From NCBI RefSeq assembly GCF_026898115.1, contig NZ_CP114036.1, forward strand, positions 7,000,001 through 7,064,000: a stretch of DNA of 64,000 nucleotides, read 5' to 3'. A program made the translations under genes and the position numbers. The stretch comes from Streptomyces sp. S465 (GTDB lineage: Bacteria > Actinomycetota > Actinomycetes > Streptomycetales > Streptomycetaceae). How positions within the stretch are numbered: the stretch's first letter is position 1; every line of letters begins with the position of its first letter. Below the pieces are notes generated by a model. The model was not told the DNA's origin, did no database searches, and worked only from the letters and a program-made list of their open reading frames with translations. Shown here piece after piece: positions 37,020 through 46,464 of this stretch.

Positions 37020-40000
37020 ATGCCCTCAAGACCCCTGGCCGCCCTGGCGGCCGCGGCCCTGACCGCGGGGCTGCTCGCCACCGCGGCCACCGCGCCCGCG
37101 TCGGCCGCCGCGCCGCCGACGCTGGTCAAGGACCCGGCGGCGTACGTCGATCCGCTGATCGGCAGCGCGGCCGGCGGCGACACCTTCCCCGGCGCCGTCG
37201 TCCCCTTCGGCATGCTGTCGTGGAGCCCGGAGAACACCCGCGGTGACGCCACCCGCACCGTCGCGCCCGGCGGTTACCACTACGACGCCACCCGTGTGCG
37301 CGGCTTCAGCCTGACCCATATGTCCGGCACCGGCTGCGCGGGCGGCGCGGGTGACATCCCCTTCTTCCCGTACGTCGGCGAGGTCACCTCCTCACCCTCC
37401 GCCGACACCAAGGACCAGGTCTACGCCGCCGACTTCAGCCACTCCGACGAGACCGCCGAACCCGGCCGCTACAAGGTCGGCCTCGCCTCCGGCGCCGGCG
37501 CGGACCTGACCGCCACCGCCCGCACCGGCTCGGCCCGCTTCACCTACCCCGCGGACAAGACCGCGTCCCTGTTGATCCGCACCTCCTCCTCCGAGGTCGG
37601 CAGCACCGACGCGGACCTCACCATCGACCCGGCGCACCGCACCGTCTCCGGCTCGGTCACCAGCGGCAACTTCTGCGGTTACCTCGATCCCGAGGGCCGC
37701 CGCAGCTACTACACGCTGCACTTCACCGCCACGTTCGACACCCCGTTCACCGCCCAGGGCACCTGGCAGGACGGCACCCTGCGGCCCGGCACGACCAGCG
37801 CCGAGGGCGGCACCGGCTATGGCAGCGACGGCCGTCCGGTCGCCGGCAAGGGCTCCGGCGGCTATCTCCAGTTCGCCCCGGGCACCCGCCAGGTGGGCGT
37901 CAAGGTCGGCATCAGCTACGTCAGCGACAAGGGCGCCCGTGCCAACCTCGCCGCCGAGAACCCGCCGCGGCGCGGCTTCGACCAGGTGCGGACCGCCGCG
38001 TACGACGCCTGGCGGCGGCAGCTGTCCGCCATCAGGGTCGGCGGCGGCGCGGACGCGGACCGCACCACCTTCTACACCGCGCTCTACCACTCCCTGCTGC
38101 ACCCCAACGTCATCGGCGACACCGACGGCCGGTACCGGGGCGGCGACGGTGAGGTGCACCGGGTGAGCCGGGGCCACCGGGCCCAGTACGGCACCTTCTC
38201 CGGCTGGGACGTCTACCGCTCCCAGGTCCAGCTGCTCACCCTGCTGGAGCCGGACAAGGGCTCCGACATCGCCCAGTCCCTGCTCAACCTCGCCCAGCAG
38301 AACGGCGGCGTCTGGGACCGCTGGCTCCAGGGCGCCTCCGGGACGCATGTGATGAACGGCGATCCGTCGCCCGCCGCCCTCGCCGGCATCCGGGCCTTCG
38401 GCGGCACCCGCTTCGACCTCGACGCCGCCCTCGACTCGCTGGTCAAGGCGGCCACCGTGCCGACGGACAAGGACCTCAGCCCGGCGGGCAAGCCCATCAT
38501 GTCGGTCGGCCAGCGGCCCTCCCTCGACAAGTACCTGAAGCTGCACTACATGCCGTCCGTCTCCAACGCCTGGGGCGGTGCGGCCGAGACCCTGGAGATG
38601 TCCGGCGCGGACTTCGCCCTCTCCCAGCTGGCGCGGGCCGCGGGGCGGAAGTCCACCGCCGACACCTTCGCCCGCCGCGCCCAGTGGTGGCAGAACACCT
38701 TCAACGCCGCCGCCGACCCCGCCACCGGCGGCTACATCGCCAACCGTAAGGCCGACGGCAGCTGGGTCACCGGCTTCACACCGGCCACCGGCAACGGCTT
38801 CGTCGAGGGCACCAGCGCCCAGTACACCTGGATGGTCCAGCACAACCCCGCCGGTCTGTTCGCCGCCATGGGCGGTAAGGACGCCGCGATCAAGCGGCTG
38901 GACGCCTTCTTCCACGACGCCGACGGGGGCTGGGCGCTGACGGGCGCGGGCGGTGAGAAGTCCGAGCTGGACAACGAGCCGTCGATCAACGTCCCGTATC
39001 TGTACGCGTACGCCGGGCAGCCGTACAAGACCCAGGAGACCGTGCGCGCCGCGATGCGCCAGCTGTGGACCACCGACCCCGATGGCATCCCCGGCAACGA
39101 CGACCTCGGCGAGATGTCCTCGTGGTACGTCTTCTCCGCCCTCGGCATGTACCCGCAGGTGCCCTCGCGCGCCGAACTCGTCCTGGCCTCACCCCTCTTC
39201 CCCAGGGTCGAGATCGAGCGCGGCGGCCGGGACATCTCCATCCGCGCCCCGCAGGCCGCGCCCGACGCGCCGTACGTCCAGTCGCTGAAGGTGAACGGGC
39301 GGGCGAGTGACCGCCCCTGGCTGCCGGAGTCCTTCGTCCAGCACGGCGGAACGCTCGACTACACCCTGTCCGACGCCCCCGACCGCGCCTGGGGCGCGTC
39401 CGCGTCCGACGCCCCGCCCTCCTTCCGCGAGGGCGAGCAGCCGTACCAGATCGGCGTCGGGCCGACCACGGGCACACTGGCCCCGGGCGAGAGCCTGACC
39501 GTGAAGGTGGCCGCCGTCCCGGTCAGCGAGGGCGACCGCCCCGAGGTGCGCTTCACCACCGACGCGCCCGACGGCATCACCGCCTCACCCGCCTCCGGGA
39601 CGGTGGGGCCGGACGGCACGGTGGAGATCTCGCTGCGCGCCGGGAAGGACACGGCCGAGGGCTTCTACGATGCGAAGGTGACGGTGACCAGCGAGGACAC
39701 CGAGGTCGTCCAGCCGATCACGCTCACCGTCGCCGCCCCCGGCACCCTGCTCGCCGCGTACAACAACGTCGGCGCGACCGACGACGACGGCGAGCACGAC
39801 GAGGGCGACTACGACGGCGGCGGCTGGAGCTACTCCCGGCAGGCCCTCGCCGCCGCCGGCCTCGAACCGGGTGCCAAGGCCACCGTCCAGGGCCTGGACT
39901 TCACCTGGCCCGCCTCCCCGGCCGGCCGCCCCGACAACGCCTCCGCCACCGGCCAGACCATCGACCTCCCGGCCTCCACCGCCCTGTCCTTCATCGGCAG

Positions 40001-40298
40001 CGCCGTCAACGGCAACCAGAAGGCCACGGCCAAGGTGACCTACACGGACGGCACCACGGACACCACGGACCTGTCCTTCACCGACTGGACGGTGGGTGGC
40101 GGCGGCGGAACGGTCCAGTACGGGAACGTGACCGTCGCCAAGACCTCGTACCGCAACATCAGTGGCGGCGACAAGGACGTGGTGGACGCGTACATCTTCG
40201 CCACGAAGGCATTCCAGGCGCCGGAGGGCAAGACCATCAAGAGCATCACCCTGCCGGACAACGCGGACCTGCACGTCTTCGCGGTGGCCCGCGGCTGA
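37020..40298 (+). CDS. Secreted GH92 alpha-mannosidase-like glycosidase
   Basis: 1092 aa. A Sec signal peptide (LAALAAAALTAGLLATAATAPASA) directs export. The GH92 N-terminal beta-sandwich starts at YVDPLIGSAAGGDTFPGA and the (alpha/alpha)6 catalytic region ends with GNDDLGEMSSWYVFSALGMYP. Residues about 810-915 form an alpha-galactosidase/NEW3-like beta domain (LAPGESLTVKVAAVPVSEGD). The last 180 residues are a second beta domain with WTVGGGGGTVQYGN. GH92 enzymes are Ca-dependent exo-alpha-mannosidases acting on N- or O-glycans or yeast mannan. TAGGA precedes ATG 37020. It is monocistronic, under the GACAACGTTGTC palindrome, with a strong terminator. Confidence 0.93.
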   Translation: MPSRPLAALAAAALTAGLLATAATAPASAAAPPTLVKDPAAYVDPLIGSAAGGDTFPGAVVPFGMLSWSPENTRGDATRTVAPGGYHYDATRVRGFSLTHMSGTGCAGGAGDIPFFPYVGEVTSSPSADTKDQVYAADFSHSDETAEPGRYKVGLASGAGADLTATARTGSARFTYPADKTASLLIRTSSSEVGSTDADLTIDPAHRTVSGSVTSGNFCGYLDPEGRRSYYTLHFTATFDTPFTAQGTWQDGTLRPGTTSAEGGTGYGSDGRPVAGKGSGGYLQFAPGTRQVGVKVGISYVSDKGARANLAAENPPRRGFDQVRTAAYDAWRRQLSAIRVGGGADADRTTFYTALYHSLLHPNVIGDTDGRYRGGDGEVHRVSRGHRAQYGTFSGWDVYRSQVQLLTLLEPDKGSDIAQSLLNLAQQNGGVWDRWLQGASGTHVMNGDPSPAALAGIRAFGGTRFDLDAALDSLVKAATVPTDKDLSPAGKPIMSVGQRPSLDKYLKLHYMPSVSNAWGGAAETLEMSGADFALSQLARAAGRKSTADTFARRAQWWQNTFNAAADPATGGYIANRKADGSWVTGFTPATGNGFVEGTSAQYTWMVQHNPAGLFAAMGGKDAAIKRLDAFFHDADGGWALTGAGGEKSELDNEPSINVPYLYAYAGQPYKTQETVRAAMRQLWTTDPDGIPGNDDLGEMSSWYVFSALGMYPQVPSRAELVLASPLFPRVEIERGGRDISIRAPQAAPDAPYVQSLKVNGRASDRPWLPESFVQHGGTLDYTLSDAPDRAWGASASDAPPSFREGEQPYQIGVGPTTGTLAPGESLTVKVAAVPVSEGDRPEVRFTTDAPDGITASPASGTVGPDGTVEISLRAGKDTAEGFYDAKVTVTSEDTEVVQPITLTVAAPGTLLAAYNNVGATDDDGEHDEGDYDGGGWSYSRQALAAAGLEPGAKATVQGLDFTWPASPAGRPDNASATGQTIDLPASTALSFIGSAVNGNQKATAKVTYTDGTTDTTDLSFTDWTVGGGGGTVQYGNVTVAKTSYRNISGGDKDVVDAYIFATKAFQAPEGKTIKSITLPDNADLHVFAVARG

Positions 40299-40318
40299 TT
40301 TTCGGGACCACTCCGCAC

Positions 40319-40359
40319 GGTTCGCCGGGCCGCCCTGCCGAGGGCGGCCCGGCGAAACC
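40319..40359 (+). terminator. Terminator after the first GH92 gene
   Basis: 16-bp perfect stem (TTCGCCGGGCCGCCCT with its complement) and GCCG loop, 22 nt after the stop, followed by CCTTGACC. Confidence 0.9.
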
Positions 40360-40409
40360 TTGACCGGGTCAACCCATAATGGCTGCCGATACGTTCGAGT
40401 GAAGCCAGC

Positions 40410-40430
40410 GCAATTGCCATCGGCAATTGC
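40410..40430. promoter_or_regulatory. Inverted repeat before the Rpn-like gene
   Basis: GCAATTGCC and GGCAATTGC flank ATC as perfect 9-bp arms, 24 bp before the start at 40455. AT-rich against its surroundings; likely an operator or leader hairpin. Confidence 0.5.
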
Positions 40431-40454
40431 CGAGATGTCTTTAGCGTTCAACGC

Positions 40455-41357
40455 ATGGTCAGTTCCTCACACGAAGCCCTCCACCGGATTTTCCAGGAGG
40501 ACACCGGGGCCATCGTCCGAGCGCTCAGACAGCTCCTCGGCGTTCCGTTCCCCGAGCCGGACAAAGCGTTTCTCGTCAGCCCGGACCTCACCGAGATCGC
40601 ACCGGTCGAACGACGCGTGGACACCCTGCTGCAGGTCGAGACCGAGAATGACGGCACGTATCTGTTCGCGATCGAATCCCAGAGCAGAAGAGATACCAAG
40701 AAGCCGGCGGCCTGGGCCTACTACCTCTCGTACATGCACGCGAAATTCGGCCACCAGCCGGTGTTGATCGTGCTCTGCCCGGACGAGGCTACAGCCCGCT
40801 GGGCCGCCCGCCCGGTCACGCTCGGCATCCCCCATTTCCCGTCCCTGACGGTTCACCCGCTCGTTCTGGGCCCCGGTAACGTTCCCGTCATCACTGATGC
40901 GAAAGAGGTGGCGCGGGATATCCCGATCGCCGCCTTCTCCGCGATGACACATAGTAGGGACGAAAACGTCGATGGCATACTGAAGGTGCTGGCGACCACA
41001 CTCACCAGGACCCTTCACATCGACGAGGCGATCATGTACGCCGAGCTCGTCGCAGCGGGACTCGGCAACACCCCGGCACGAAAGACTTGGAGCGACCTGA
41101 TGTCCGCGTTGCTGGATTTCTTCCGTTCTGACCATGCGCAGCGGGCCTTCGCCGAGGTCCGGGCTGAGGCCCACGCCGAGGCCCGAGCCGAGGCCCACGC
41201 CGAAGCTCTCCTGCGGATCCTCAAGGCTCGGGAGCTCGAGGTCACTGCCGAGACGCGTGAGCGCATCGAGTCGTGCAAGGACATGGATGTCCTCGGCACC
41301 TGGGTGGACCGGGCCGCGACCGTCTCCCGCACGGAGGAGCTGTTCGCCGAAGGCTAG
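40455..41357 (+). CDS. Rpn-like PD-(D/E)XK nuclease-family protein
   Basis: 300 aa, of a type found in many copies in Streptomyces and related to the Rpn/YhgA (recombination-promoting nuclease, transposase_31-like) group. The catalytic core is read as RRVDTLLQVE then LFAIESQSRRDTKKPAAWAYYLSYM, i.e. D, ExQ and a following helix. Residues about 232-250 are an Ala-Glu repeat (EVRAEAHAEARAEAHAEA) predicted to be a coiled coil, and the C-terminus is helical. No mobile element is attached. Target and role unknown. It overlaps the convergent deacetylase gene by 4 bp. Confidence 0.65.
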   Translation: MVSSSHEALHRIFQEDTGAIVRALRQLLGVPFPEPDKAFLVSPDLTEIAPVERRVDTLLQVETENDGTYLFAIESQSRRDTKKPAAWAYYLSYMHAKFGHQPVLIVLCPDEATARWAARPVTLGIPHFPSLTVHPLVLGPGNVPVITDAKEVARDIPIAAFSAMTHSRDENVDGILKVLATTLTRTLHIDEAIMYAELVAAGLGNTPARKTWSDLMSALLDFFRSDHAQRAFAEVRAEAHAEARAEAHAEALLRILKARELEVTAETRERIESCKDMDVLGTWVDRAATVSRTEELFAEG

Positions 41358-42124
41358 CGCTGCGCGGGCCGGGAGCTGGAGGTGTCGATGAACCACTCCC
41401 GGCCCAGCAGCAGCCCGAAGAGCGGGGCCGGTAGCCGGGTCATCGTCCGCATGACGGCGCTCATGCGGCCGGTCCCGTTCAGCTGGGAGTGGTGGGCGGC
41501 CAGGGCCGCCTGCTTCTGGCGGGCGTAGCGGCGCACGTCGTAGCGGTGGGTGATGGCCGAGCGCGCGCTGAAGCGCATGCTGAGCTCGTCGGGGTCGAAG
41601 CGCAGCGGTATCCGCAGCAGCCGTACGAGCCGGACCAGGCGCTCGGCGGTGTCGCGCGGCATCGTCGCCTCCAGCACCCTCGGGGTCCCGGCCAGTTCGG
41701 CGGCCCGCCGCCCCACCTCGTGCACCTTGACGTGGTCGCGGTGGCCGTAGCCGCCGTTGGGGTCGTACCCGATCAGCATCGCCGCGTGCTCCGCGCGCAG
41801 GACCGCCGCCAGCCGCTCCGCAGCCTCCTCCGTATCCGCCCGCGCGAAGCGCGTACGGTCCGGCGGGTCCGGGTGGAGGAGCGGGCCGTGGCCGCTGTCC
41901 GCGTAGCCGAGGTGGACGACACGGTCGACCCCGAGCACGGCCGCGCTCGTACGCAGTTCCCGCATGCGGGGTGCTTCGCCGTTCGCCGGGACGGCGCCCA
42001 TCAGGCCGTCCGTCGCGACCACGAGCACCACCCGGTGCCCCTCGTCGGCGAGCCGGGCGAGCGTGCCCCCGGTCAGCAGTGCCTCGTCATCGGGGTGGGC
42101 GTGGAACGCCAGGACGGTGGCCAT
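41354..42124 (-). CDS. PIG-L family deacetylase
   Basis: 256-aa Zn-dependent LmbE/PIG-L fold enzyme, the class that removes acetyl from N-acetylglucosaminyl conjugates (as MshB in mycothiol synthesis). The metal motif HAHPDDE is at the N-terminus and the third ligand in GGYGHRDHVKVH near residue 125. ATG 42124 (MATVLAFHAHPDDE) gives the standard start; earlier in-frame starts lack homology. The substrate is unknown, and its position beside secreted glycosidases does not prove a link. A terminator separates it from the upstream GH92 gene. Confidence 0.88.
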   Translation of the reverse strand: MATVLAFHAHPDDEALLTGGTLARLADEGHRVVLVVATDGLMGAVPANGEAPRMRELRTSAAVLGVDRVVHLGYADSGHGPLLHPDPPDRTRFARADTEEAAERLAAVLRAEHAAMLIGYDPNGGYGHRDHVKVHEVGRRAAELAGTPRVLEATMPRDTAERLVRLVRLLRIPLRFDPDELSMRFSARSAITHRYDVRRYARQKQAALAAHHSQLNGTGRMSAVMRTMTRLPAPLFGLLLGREWFIDTSSSRPAQR

Positions 42125-42357
42125 ACGGCCCATCCTGGCATTCCCGGTCGGCGCCCCGCGCGGTGGCCGCGCAGGGAGGCGCCCATCAGCCTCCCGCCCC
42201 CACCGGTCGTCGGCCGGCGGCGGCGCGGTGCCGCCCACCCCGCCGCCCGTGGTCATTGGCGCCGAAGGCGCGAGACGGCGGGGCAGACGGCCCCGCACCG
42301 TTCAACACGCGGTGTGCGGCCGCCCGGACAACAAGCCGTGTGCGGCCGCACCGCACG

Positions 42358-42396
42358 GCGGGCCGTGGCCGCCAAGAACTCGCGGCCACGGCCCGC
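42358..42396 (-). terminator. Terminator of the second GH92 gene
   Basis: 15-bp perfect stem GCGGGCCGTGGCCGC / GCGGCCACGGCCCGC with a 9-nt loop, 17 nt beyond the GH92 stop on the minus strand. Confidence 0.85.
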
Positions 42397-42412
42397 ACCC
42401 TTACCGCATGGC

Positions 42413-45400
42413 TCAGCTCAGCAGCTCCACCTCCGCCAGCGTCGCCTTGCCGTCCGCCACCAACCGGTAGTGCTCATACGTCCCGGGCGTGCGCACCGAG
42501 AAGACACGGGTCTGCTTGTCCCATGTGAAGGACTCATCCGACCTCCGGTCCAGGTCTTTCCAGTCCTTGCCGTCCCGCGAGCCCTGGAGCACCCACCCGG
42601 TCGGCGCCTTGCCGCGGTCCGACGAGGTCAGGGTGTACTGGACCGCGCGGCCCGCCTCCGTGACCGGCAGGTCCACGGACTCGAACGTCGCCTCCGTGCC
42701 GGAGGTGTTGTCCAGCAGCGCCGTGCCGCCGCTGGGCACCGTCAGGTCGTGGCGCGGTGTCGGCACCTTGTCGTCCTGGGTGATGGAGGACGGTGCCGCG
42801 TTCTTCCCCGTGCCCCACTTCGACGGCTTGGCGCCCATCGTGAACTCCAGCGTGCCGCCCTTGGCGAGGACTTCATGCGGCAGGGCGGTGGAGTTCCACG
42901 CCTTGCCGTTCACCTTCAGGCCCTGGACGTATATGTTCGTCCGGCTGTTGCGCGGGGCCTTGATGACGAGGTCGCGGCCGTTCTCCAGGTGCACCGTGGC
43001 CTTGGTGAACTGCGGCGAGCCGACCGCGTACTCCGAACCGCCCATCACCAGCGGATAGAAGCCGAGCGAGCTGAAGATGTACCAGGCGGACTGCTCGCCG
43101 TTGTCCTCGTCGCCGTGGTAGCCCTGGCCGATCTCGCTGCCGGTGTAGAGGCGGGAGAGCACCTCGCGCACCTTCTCCTGGGTCTTCCACGGCTGGCCGG
43201 CCGCGTCGTACATGTACGTCACATGGTGGGCGACCTGGTTGCTGTGGCCGTACATGCCCATGCGGACGTCCCGCGCCTCGGTCATCTCGTGGATGACGCC
43301 GCCGTAGGAGCCGACGAACTCGGGGGAGGCGGTCTCCGGGGTGGCGAAGTAGGTGTCCAGCTTCTTGGCCAGGCCCGCCCGGCCGCCGTAGAGGTTGGCC
43401 AGGCCCCGGCTGTCCTGGGGCGCGGTGAAGGCGTAGCCCCAGCCGTTGGTCTCGGTGTAGTCGTTGCCCCAGATCCGGGGGTCGTACTTATCGGAGTCGA
43501 CGCGCCACTTCCCTGCCGCGTCCTTGCCCTGGAAGAAGCCCGCCTTGTCGTCGAAGAGCGAGACATACCCCTGCGCGCGGTGCAGGAAGTATTCGGACTC
43601 CTCCTTGTAGCGGGCCTTCTTCGTCTTCGCGTAGAGCGCCTCGCCCATCTTCGCGAGGCCGAAGTCGTTGAGATAGCCCTCCAGCGCCCAGGACAGGCCC
43701 TCGTGGGTCTCGGTGCTCGTGTAGCCGAGGAAGGGCGAGGTGGACATGCCCTTACGGCCGACGCCCGACGAGGGCGGCGCGGCGGTGGCGTTCTTCAGTG
43801 CCGCCTCGTACGCGGCCTCGGCGTCGAACTTCACGCCCTTCAGATACGCGTCGGCGAAGGCCACGTCGGAGCTGGTGCCGGTCATCAGATCGGCGTAGCC
43901 CGGTGAGGACCAGCGGGAGATCCAGCCGCCGTCCTTGTACTGCTGGACGAAGCCGTCGACCATCGTGCCCGCCCGCTTCGGGGTCAGCAGGGAGTAGGCC
44001 GGCCAGGTGGTGCGGTAGGTGTCCCAGAAGCCGTTGTTGACGTACACCTTGCCGTCGGCGATCTTCGCGCCGGTGTGGGTCGGGGTGTTCTCCCCGGTGG
44101 CCGGCGAGAAGGCGCTGGCGTACTGGTACCGCGGCTTCGCCGTCGTCCCGGTGTTCTCGTAGGCGGAGTTGGGATACAGGTACAGCCGGTAGAGGCTGGA
44201 GTAGAGCGTGGTGAGCTGGTCGTGGTCCGCGCCCTCGACCTCGATACGGCCCATGATGTCGTCCCAGGCGCTCTGCGCGGCCCGCTTGACCCGCTCGAAC
44301 GACCTTGACGCGGGCAACTCCCGGTCGAGGTTGGCCTTCGCCTGGTCGACGCCGATGAGGGAGGTGGCCAGCCGCAGGGTGACCGTACGGTCCTTGCCCG
44401 GCTTGAAGCGGAAGTAGCCGGTGACGTCCTTGCCGCCGCCGCCCTCCAGCTTGCCGCTCGCGCTCACCGGGGCGTCGAAGACCCCGTAGACGAACATCCG
44501 GGTGGCGCCGGTGGACAGTCCGCTCTTGACGTCGGAGTAGCCGGATATGACGCCGTGCTCGGCGTCGAGGGTCAGCCCGCCGTTGTTGTTGACGTTGTCG
44601 AAGAGGACGCTCGCGTCCTCGCCCGGATAGGTGAACCGCATGACCGCGGCGTGATCGGTGGGCGCGATCTCCGCCTTGAGGCCGTTCTCGAAGGTCACCC
44701 CGTAGTAGTAGGGGCGGGCGGTCTCCTTCTCATGGCGGAAGGGCAGGGCGCGGGCGGTCCGGGAGGCGTCCGGGACATCGGCCGCGGCGGACGGCATCAC
44801 CTGGAAGGTCTGCCGGTCGCCCATCCAGGGGCTGGGCTCATGGCTCGCGCTGAACGCCTGGATGGTGGGGAGGTTGTCGGCGTTGTTGGCGCGGGCGTAC
44901 TGGTAGAGCCAGTCGGTGGAGCCCGCGTTGGTCACCGGAGTCCAGAAGTTGAAGCCGTTGGGGACCGCGGTGGCCGGGAAGTTGTTGCCGCGCGAGAAGC
45001 TGCCGCTGGAGTTGGTGCCGCGGGTGGTCACGGCGTAGTCGGACAGGTGCCCCAGCGGCTTCTCGGGGGCCTTGGGGGCGATCGAGACGTCGTCCACCCA
45101 GCCGCGGAACTGCGCGGCGCCCTTGGGGGAGTCGTAGGCCACGAGTATCCGGTCCACCGTCTTGCCGGCGGCGACCGACCCGATCCGCGACTCCACGTGG
45201 TTCCACTGGTTGACGTAGAGCGTCTTGCCGGCGGCCTGGCCCTGCGGGCTCATCCGGGCGCCGTGCTGGTCGACCGCGCCGGGCAGCTCGCTGAGGTAGG
45301 TGCCATCGGTGAAGGCGAGATCGACGGAGACGTGGGTGGCCGGGTAGTTGAGGTCCGTCTCGGGCATCGACGGGAAGATCTGGTAGGACAGCGAGGTGTC

Positions 45401-46270
45401 CCGGGTGACGACCGTGTCGACGTCGAAGACCTTGTTGTACGAGTACGCCCGGCCGTCCGGCTTGTGGGTGCCCGCGTAACGCAGGGCGTGGGTGCCGGTG
45501 AAGCCCGCGTTGGGTTTGGCGGTGGGGGAGCCGGTCGGGCCCCGGTCGATCTGGGTGCGCATGTCGGAGGGCGCGGGCGTACTGGTGTCGCCGTTCGCGA
45601 ACTGCACCTCGGCGAGCTGGATGAGGTCGTCCCCGGCGTTGCGGCTGATCTCCAGCCGGAAGTGCTGGTACGCCGTGCCGTTGTCGAAGGTGAACTCCCG
45701 CGTCTGCTGGCGCGAGGAGAAGGTCTCGTCCTTACGGGTGTCCAGCGTCGTCCAGTCGGAGCCGTTGGCGGAGCCCTTGAGGGTCCAGTCCTTCGGGTCC
45801 CGGCCGGGGGCGTCGTTGGCGGAGGTGAGGGCGTAGCGGATGGCCTCGACCGGCTCGCTCAGGTCGAACTCGAGCCAGGCGGTGGTGTCGACGGCCAGCC
45901 ACTTGGTGGTGACCTCGCCGTCGACCAGGTTCTCCTTGATCTCCCCGCCCGCGGTGTTCTCCCCGCTCGCCCGGACCTCGGTGACCTTGTCCGTGACGTT
46001 GCCGGGTATCCCGGCGGAGTAGCTTCCGTCCACCCCTGACGCCTTCTTCTCGCCGTCGGGGCCGGTTTCGACGGTGTTGCGCCAGTCGGGCTGGGGGTCG
46101 TCCGATTCGAAGGACGAGGCGAACGTGCGGTCGGCGTGGTGCGCGGAGGCCGGGTCGGCGGGGGCGGCGACCGCGCCGCCCTGGGCGGTCACCGCCAGCA
46201 CGACGGCCGCCACCAGGGCGGCCGGCCGTCCGATCCCACGCCATCGTCTTAGTGGTTGTCTCTGTCGCAT
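42413..46270 (-). CDS. Secreted multidomain GH92 glycosidase with discoidin-type domains
   Basis: 1285 aa. A signal peptide (PAALVAAVVLAVTAQGGAVA) is followed by an F5/8C (discoidin) carbohydrate-binding-like domain at about 90-230 (NLVDGEVTTKWLAVD, DLSEPVEAIRYALTSAND), a beta-sandwich (about 240-400), the GH92 catalytic region (about 410-1130, ending GDEDNGEQSAWYIFSSLGFYP) and a C-terminal discoidin-like domain (about 1185-1285). The extra binding domains suggest action on insoluble or cell-surface mannans. It differs from the first GH92 in the GDEDNGEQ motif (GNDDLGEM there), so specificity may differ. GACAACGTTGTC lies 30 bp upstream. Confidence 0.92.
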   Translation of the reverse strand: MRQRQPLRRWRGIGRPAALVAAVVLAVTAQGGAVAAPADPASAHHADRTFASSFESDDPQPDWRNTVETGPDGEKKASGVDGSYSAGIPGNVTDKVTEVRASGENTAGGEIKENLVDGEVTTKWLAVDTTAWLEFDLSEPVEAIRYALTSANDAPGRDPKDWTLKGSANGSDWTTLDTRKDETFSSRQQTREFTFDNGTAYQHFRLEISRNAGDDLIQLAEVQFANGDTSTPAPSDMRTQIDRGPTGSPTAKPNAGFTGTHALRYAGTHKPDGRAYSYNKVFDVDTVVTRDTSLSYQIFPSMPETDLNYPATHVSVDLAFTDGTYLSELPGAVDQHGARMSPQGQAAGKTLYVNQWNHVESRIGSVAAGKTVDRILVAYDSPKGAAQFRGWVDDVSIAPKAPEKPLGHLSDYAVTTRGTNSSGSFSRGNNFPATAVPNGFNFWTPVTNAGSTDWLYQYARANNADNLPTIQAFSASHEPSPWMGDRQTFQVMPSAAADVPDASRTARALPFRHEKETARPYYYGVTFENGLKAEIAPTDHAAVMRFTYPGEDASVLFDNVNNNGGLTLDAEHGVISGYSDVKSGLSTGATRMFVYGVFDAPVSASGKLEGGGGKDVTGYFRFKPGKDRTVTLRLATSLIGVDQAKANLDRELPASRSFERVKRAAQSAWDDIMGRIEVEGADHDQLTTLYSSLYRLYLYPNSAYENTGTTAKPRYQYASAFSPATGENTPTHTGAKIADGKVYVNNGFWDTYRTTWPAYSLLTPKRAGTMVDGFVQQYKDGGWISRWSSPGYADLMTGTSSDVAFADAYLKGVKFDAEAAYEAALKNATAAPPSSGVGRKGMSTSPFLGYTSTETHEGLSWALEGYLNDFGLAKMGEALYAKTKKARYKEESEYFLHRAQGYVSLFDDKAGFFQGKDAAGKWRVDSDKYDPRIWGNDYTETNGWGYAFTAPQDSRGLANLYGGRAGLAKKLDTYFATPETASPEFVGSYGGVIHEMTEARDVRMGMYGHSNQVAHHVTYMYDAAGQPWKTQEKVREVLSRLYTGSEIGQGYHGDEDNGEQSAWYIFSSLGFYPLVMGGSEYAVGSPQFTKATVHLENGRDLVIKAPRNSRTNIYVQGLKVNGKAWNSTALPHEVLAKGGTLEFTMGAKPSKWGTGKNAAPSSITQDDKVPTPRHDLTVPSGGTALLDNTSGTEATFESVDLPVTEAGRAVQYTLTSSDRGKAPTGWVLQGSRDGKDWKDLDRRSDESFTWDKQTRVFSVRTPGTYEHYRLVADGKATLAEVELLS

Positions 46271-46299
46271 ACTCAGCTACTCAGCCTCTCAACGAGTCT

Positions 46300-46311
46300 G
46301 ACAACGTTGTC
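46300..46311. promoter_or_regulatory. GACAACGTTGTC operator before the second GH92 gene
   Basis: Perfect 12-bp palindrome identical to 36860-36871, only 30 bp upstream of the GH92 start on the minus strand, where it would overlap the promoter or transcription start. Confidence 0.7.
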
Positions 46312-46404
46312 CACTGGGTCGGGCAGTGATAAGTAGGGAGGCAGGGGGAGGGTGGTGTCAAGGTTGCGGACAGCCGTCGACGCGGGTCAGCCCGGCGCAA
46401 GCAC

Positions 46405-46444
46405 GACGAGGGCCGTACCGCGTGAAGGCGGTACGGCCCTCGTC
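46405..46444 (-). terminator. Terminator of the lipoprotein gene
   Basis: 17-bp perfect stem starting GACGAGGGCCGTACCGC with a GTGAAG loop, 21 nt beyond the lipoprotein stop on the minus strand. Confidence 0.9.
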
Positions 46445-46464
46445 CGAGGCGATATAGCGGACCG

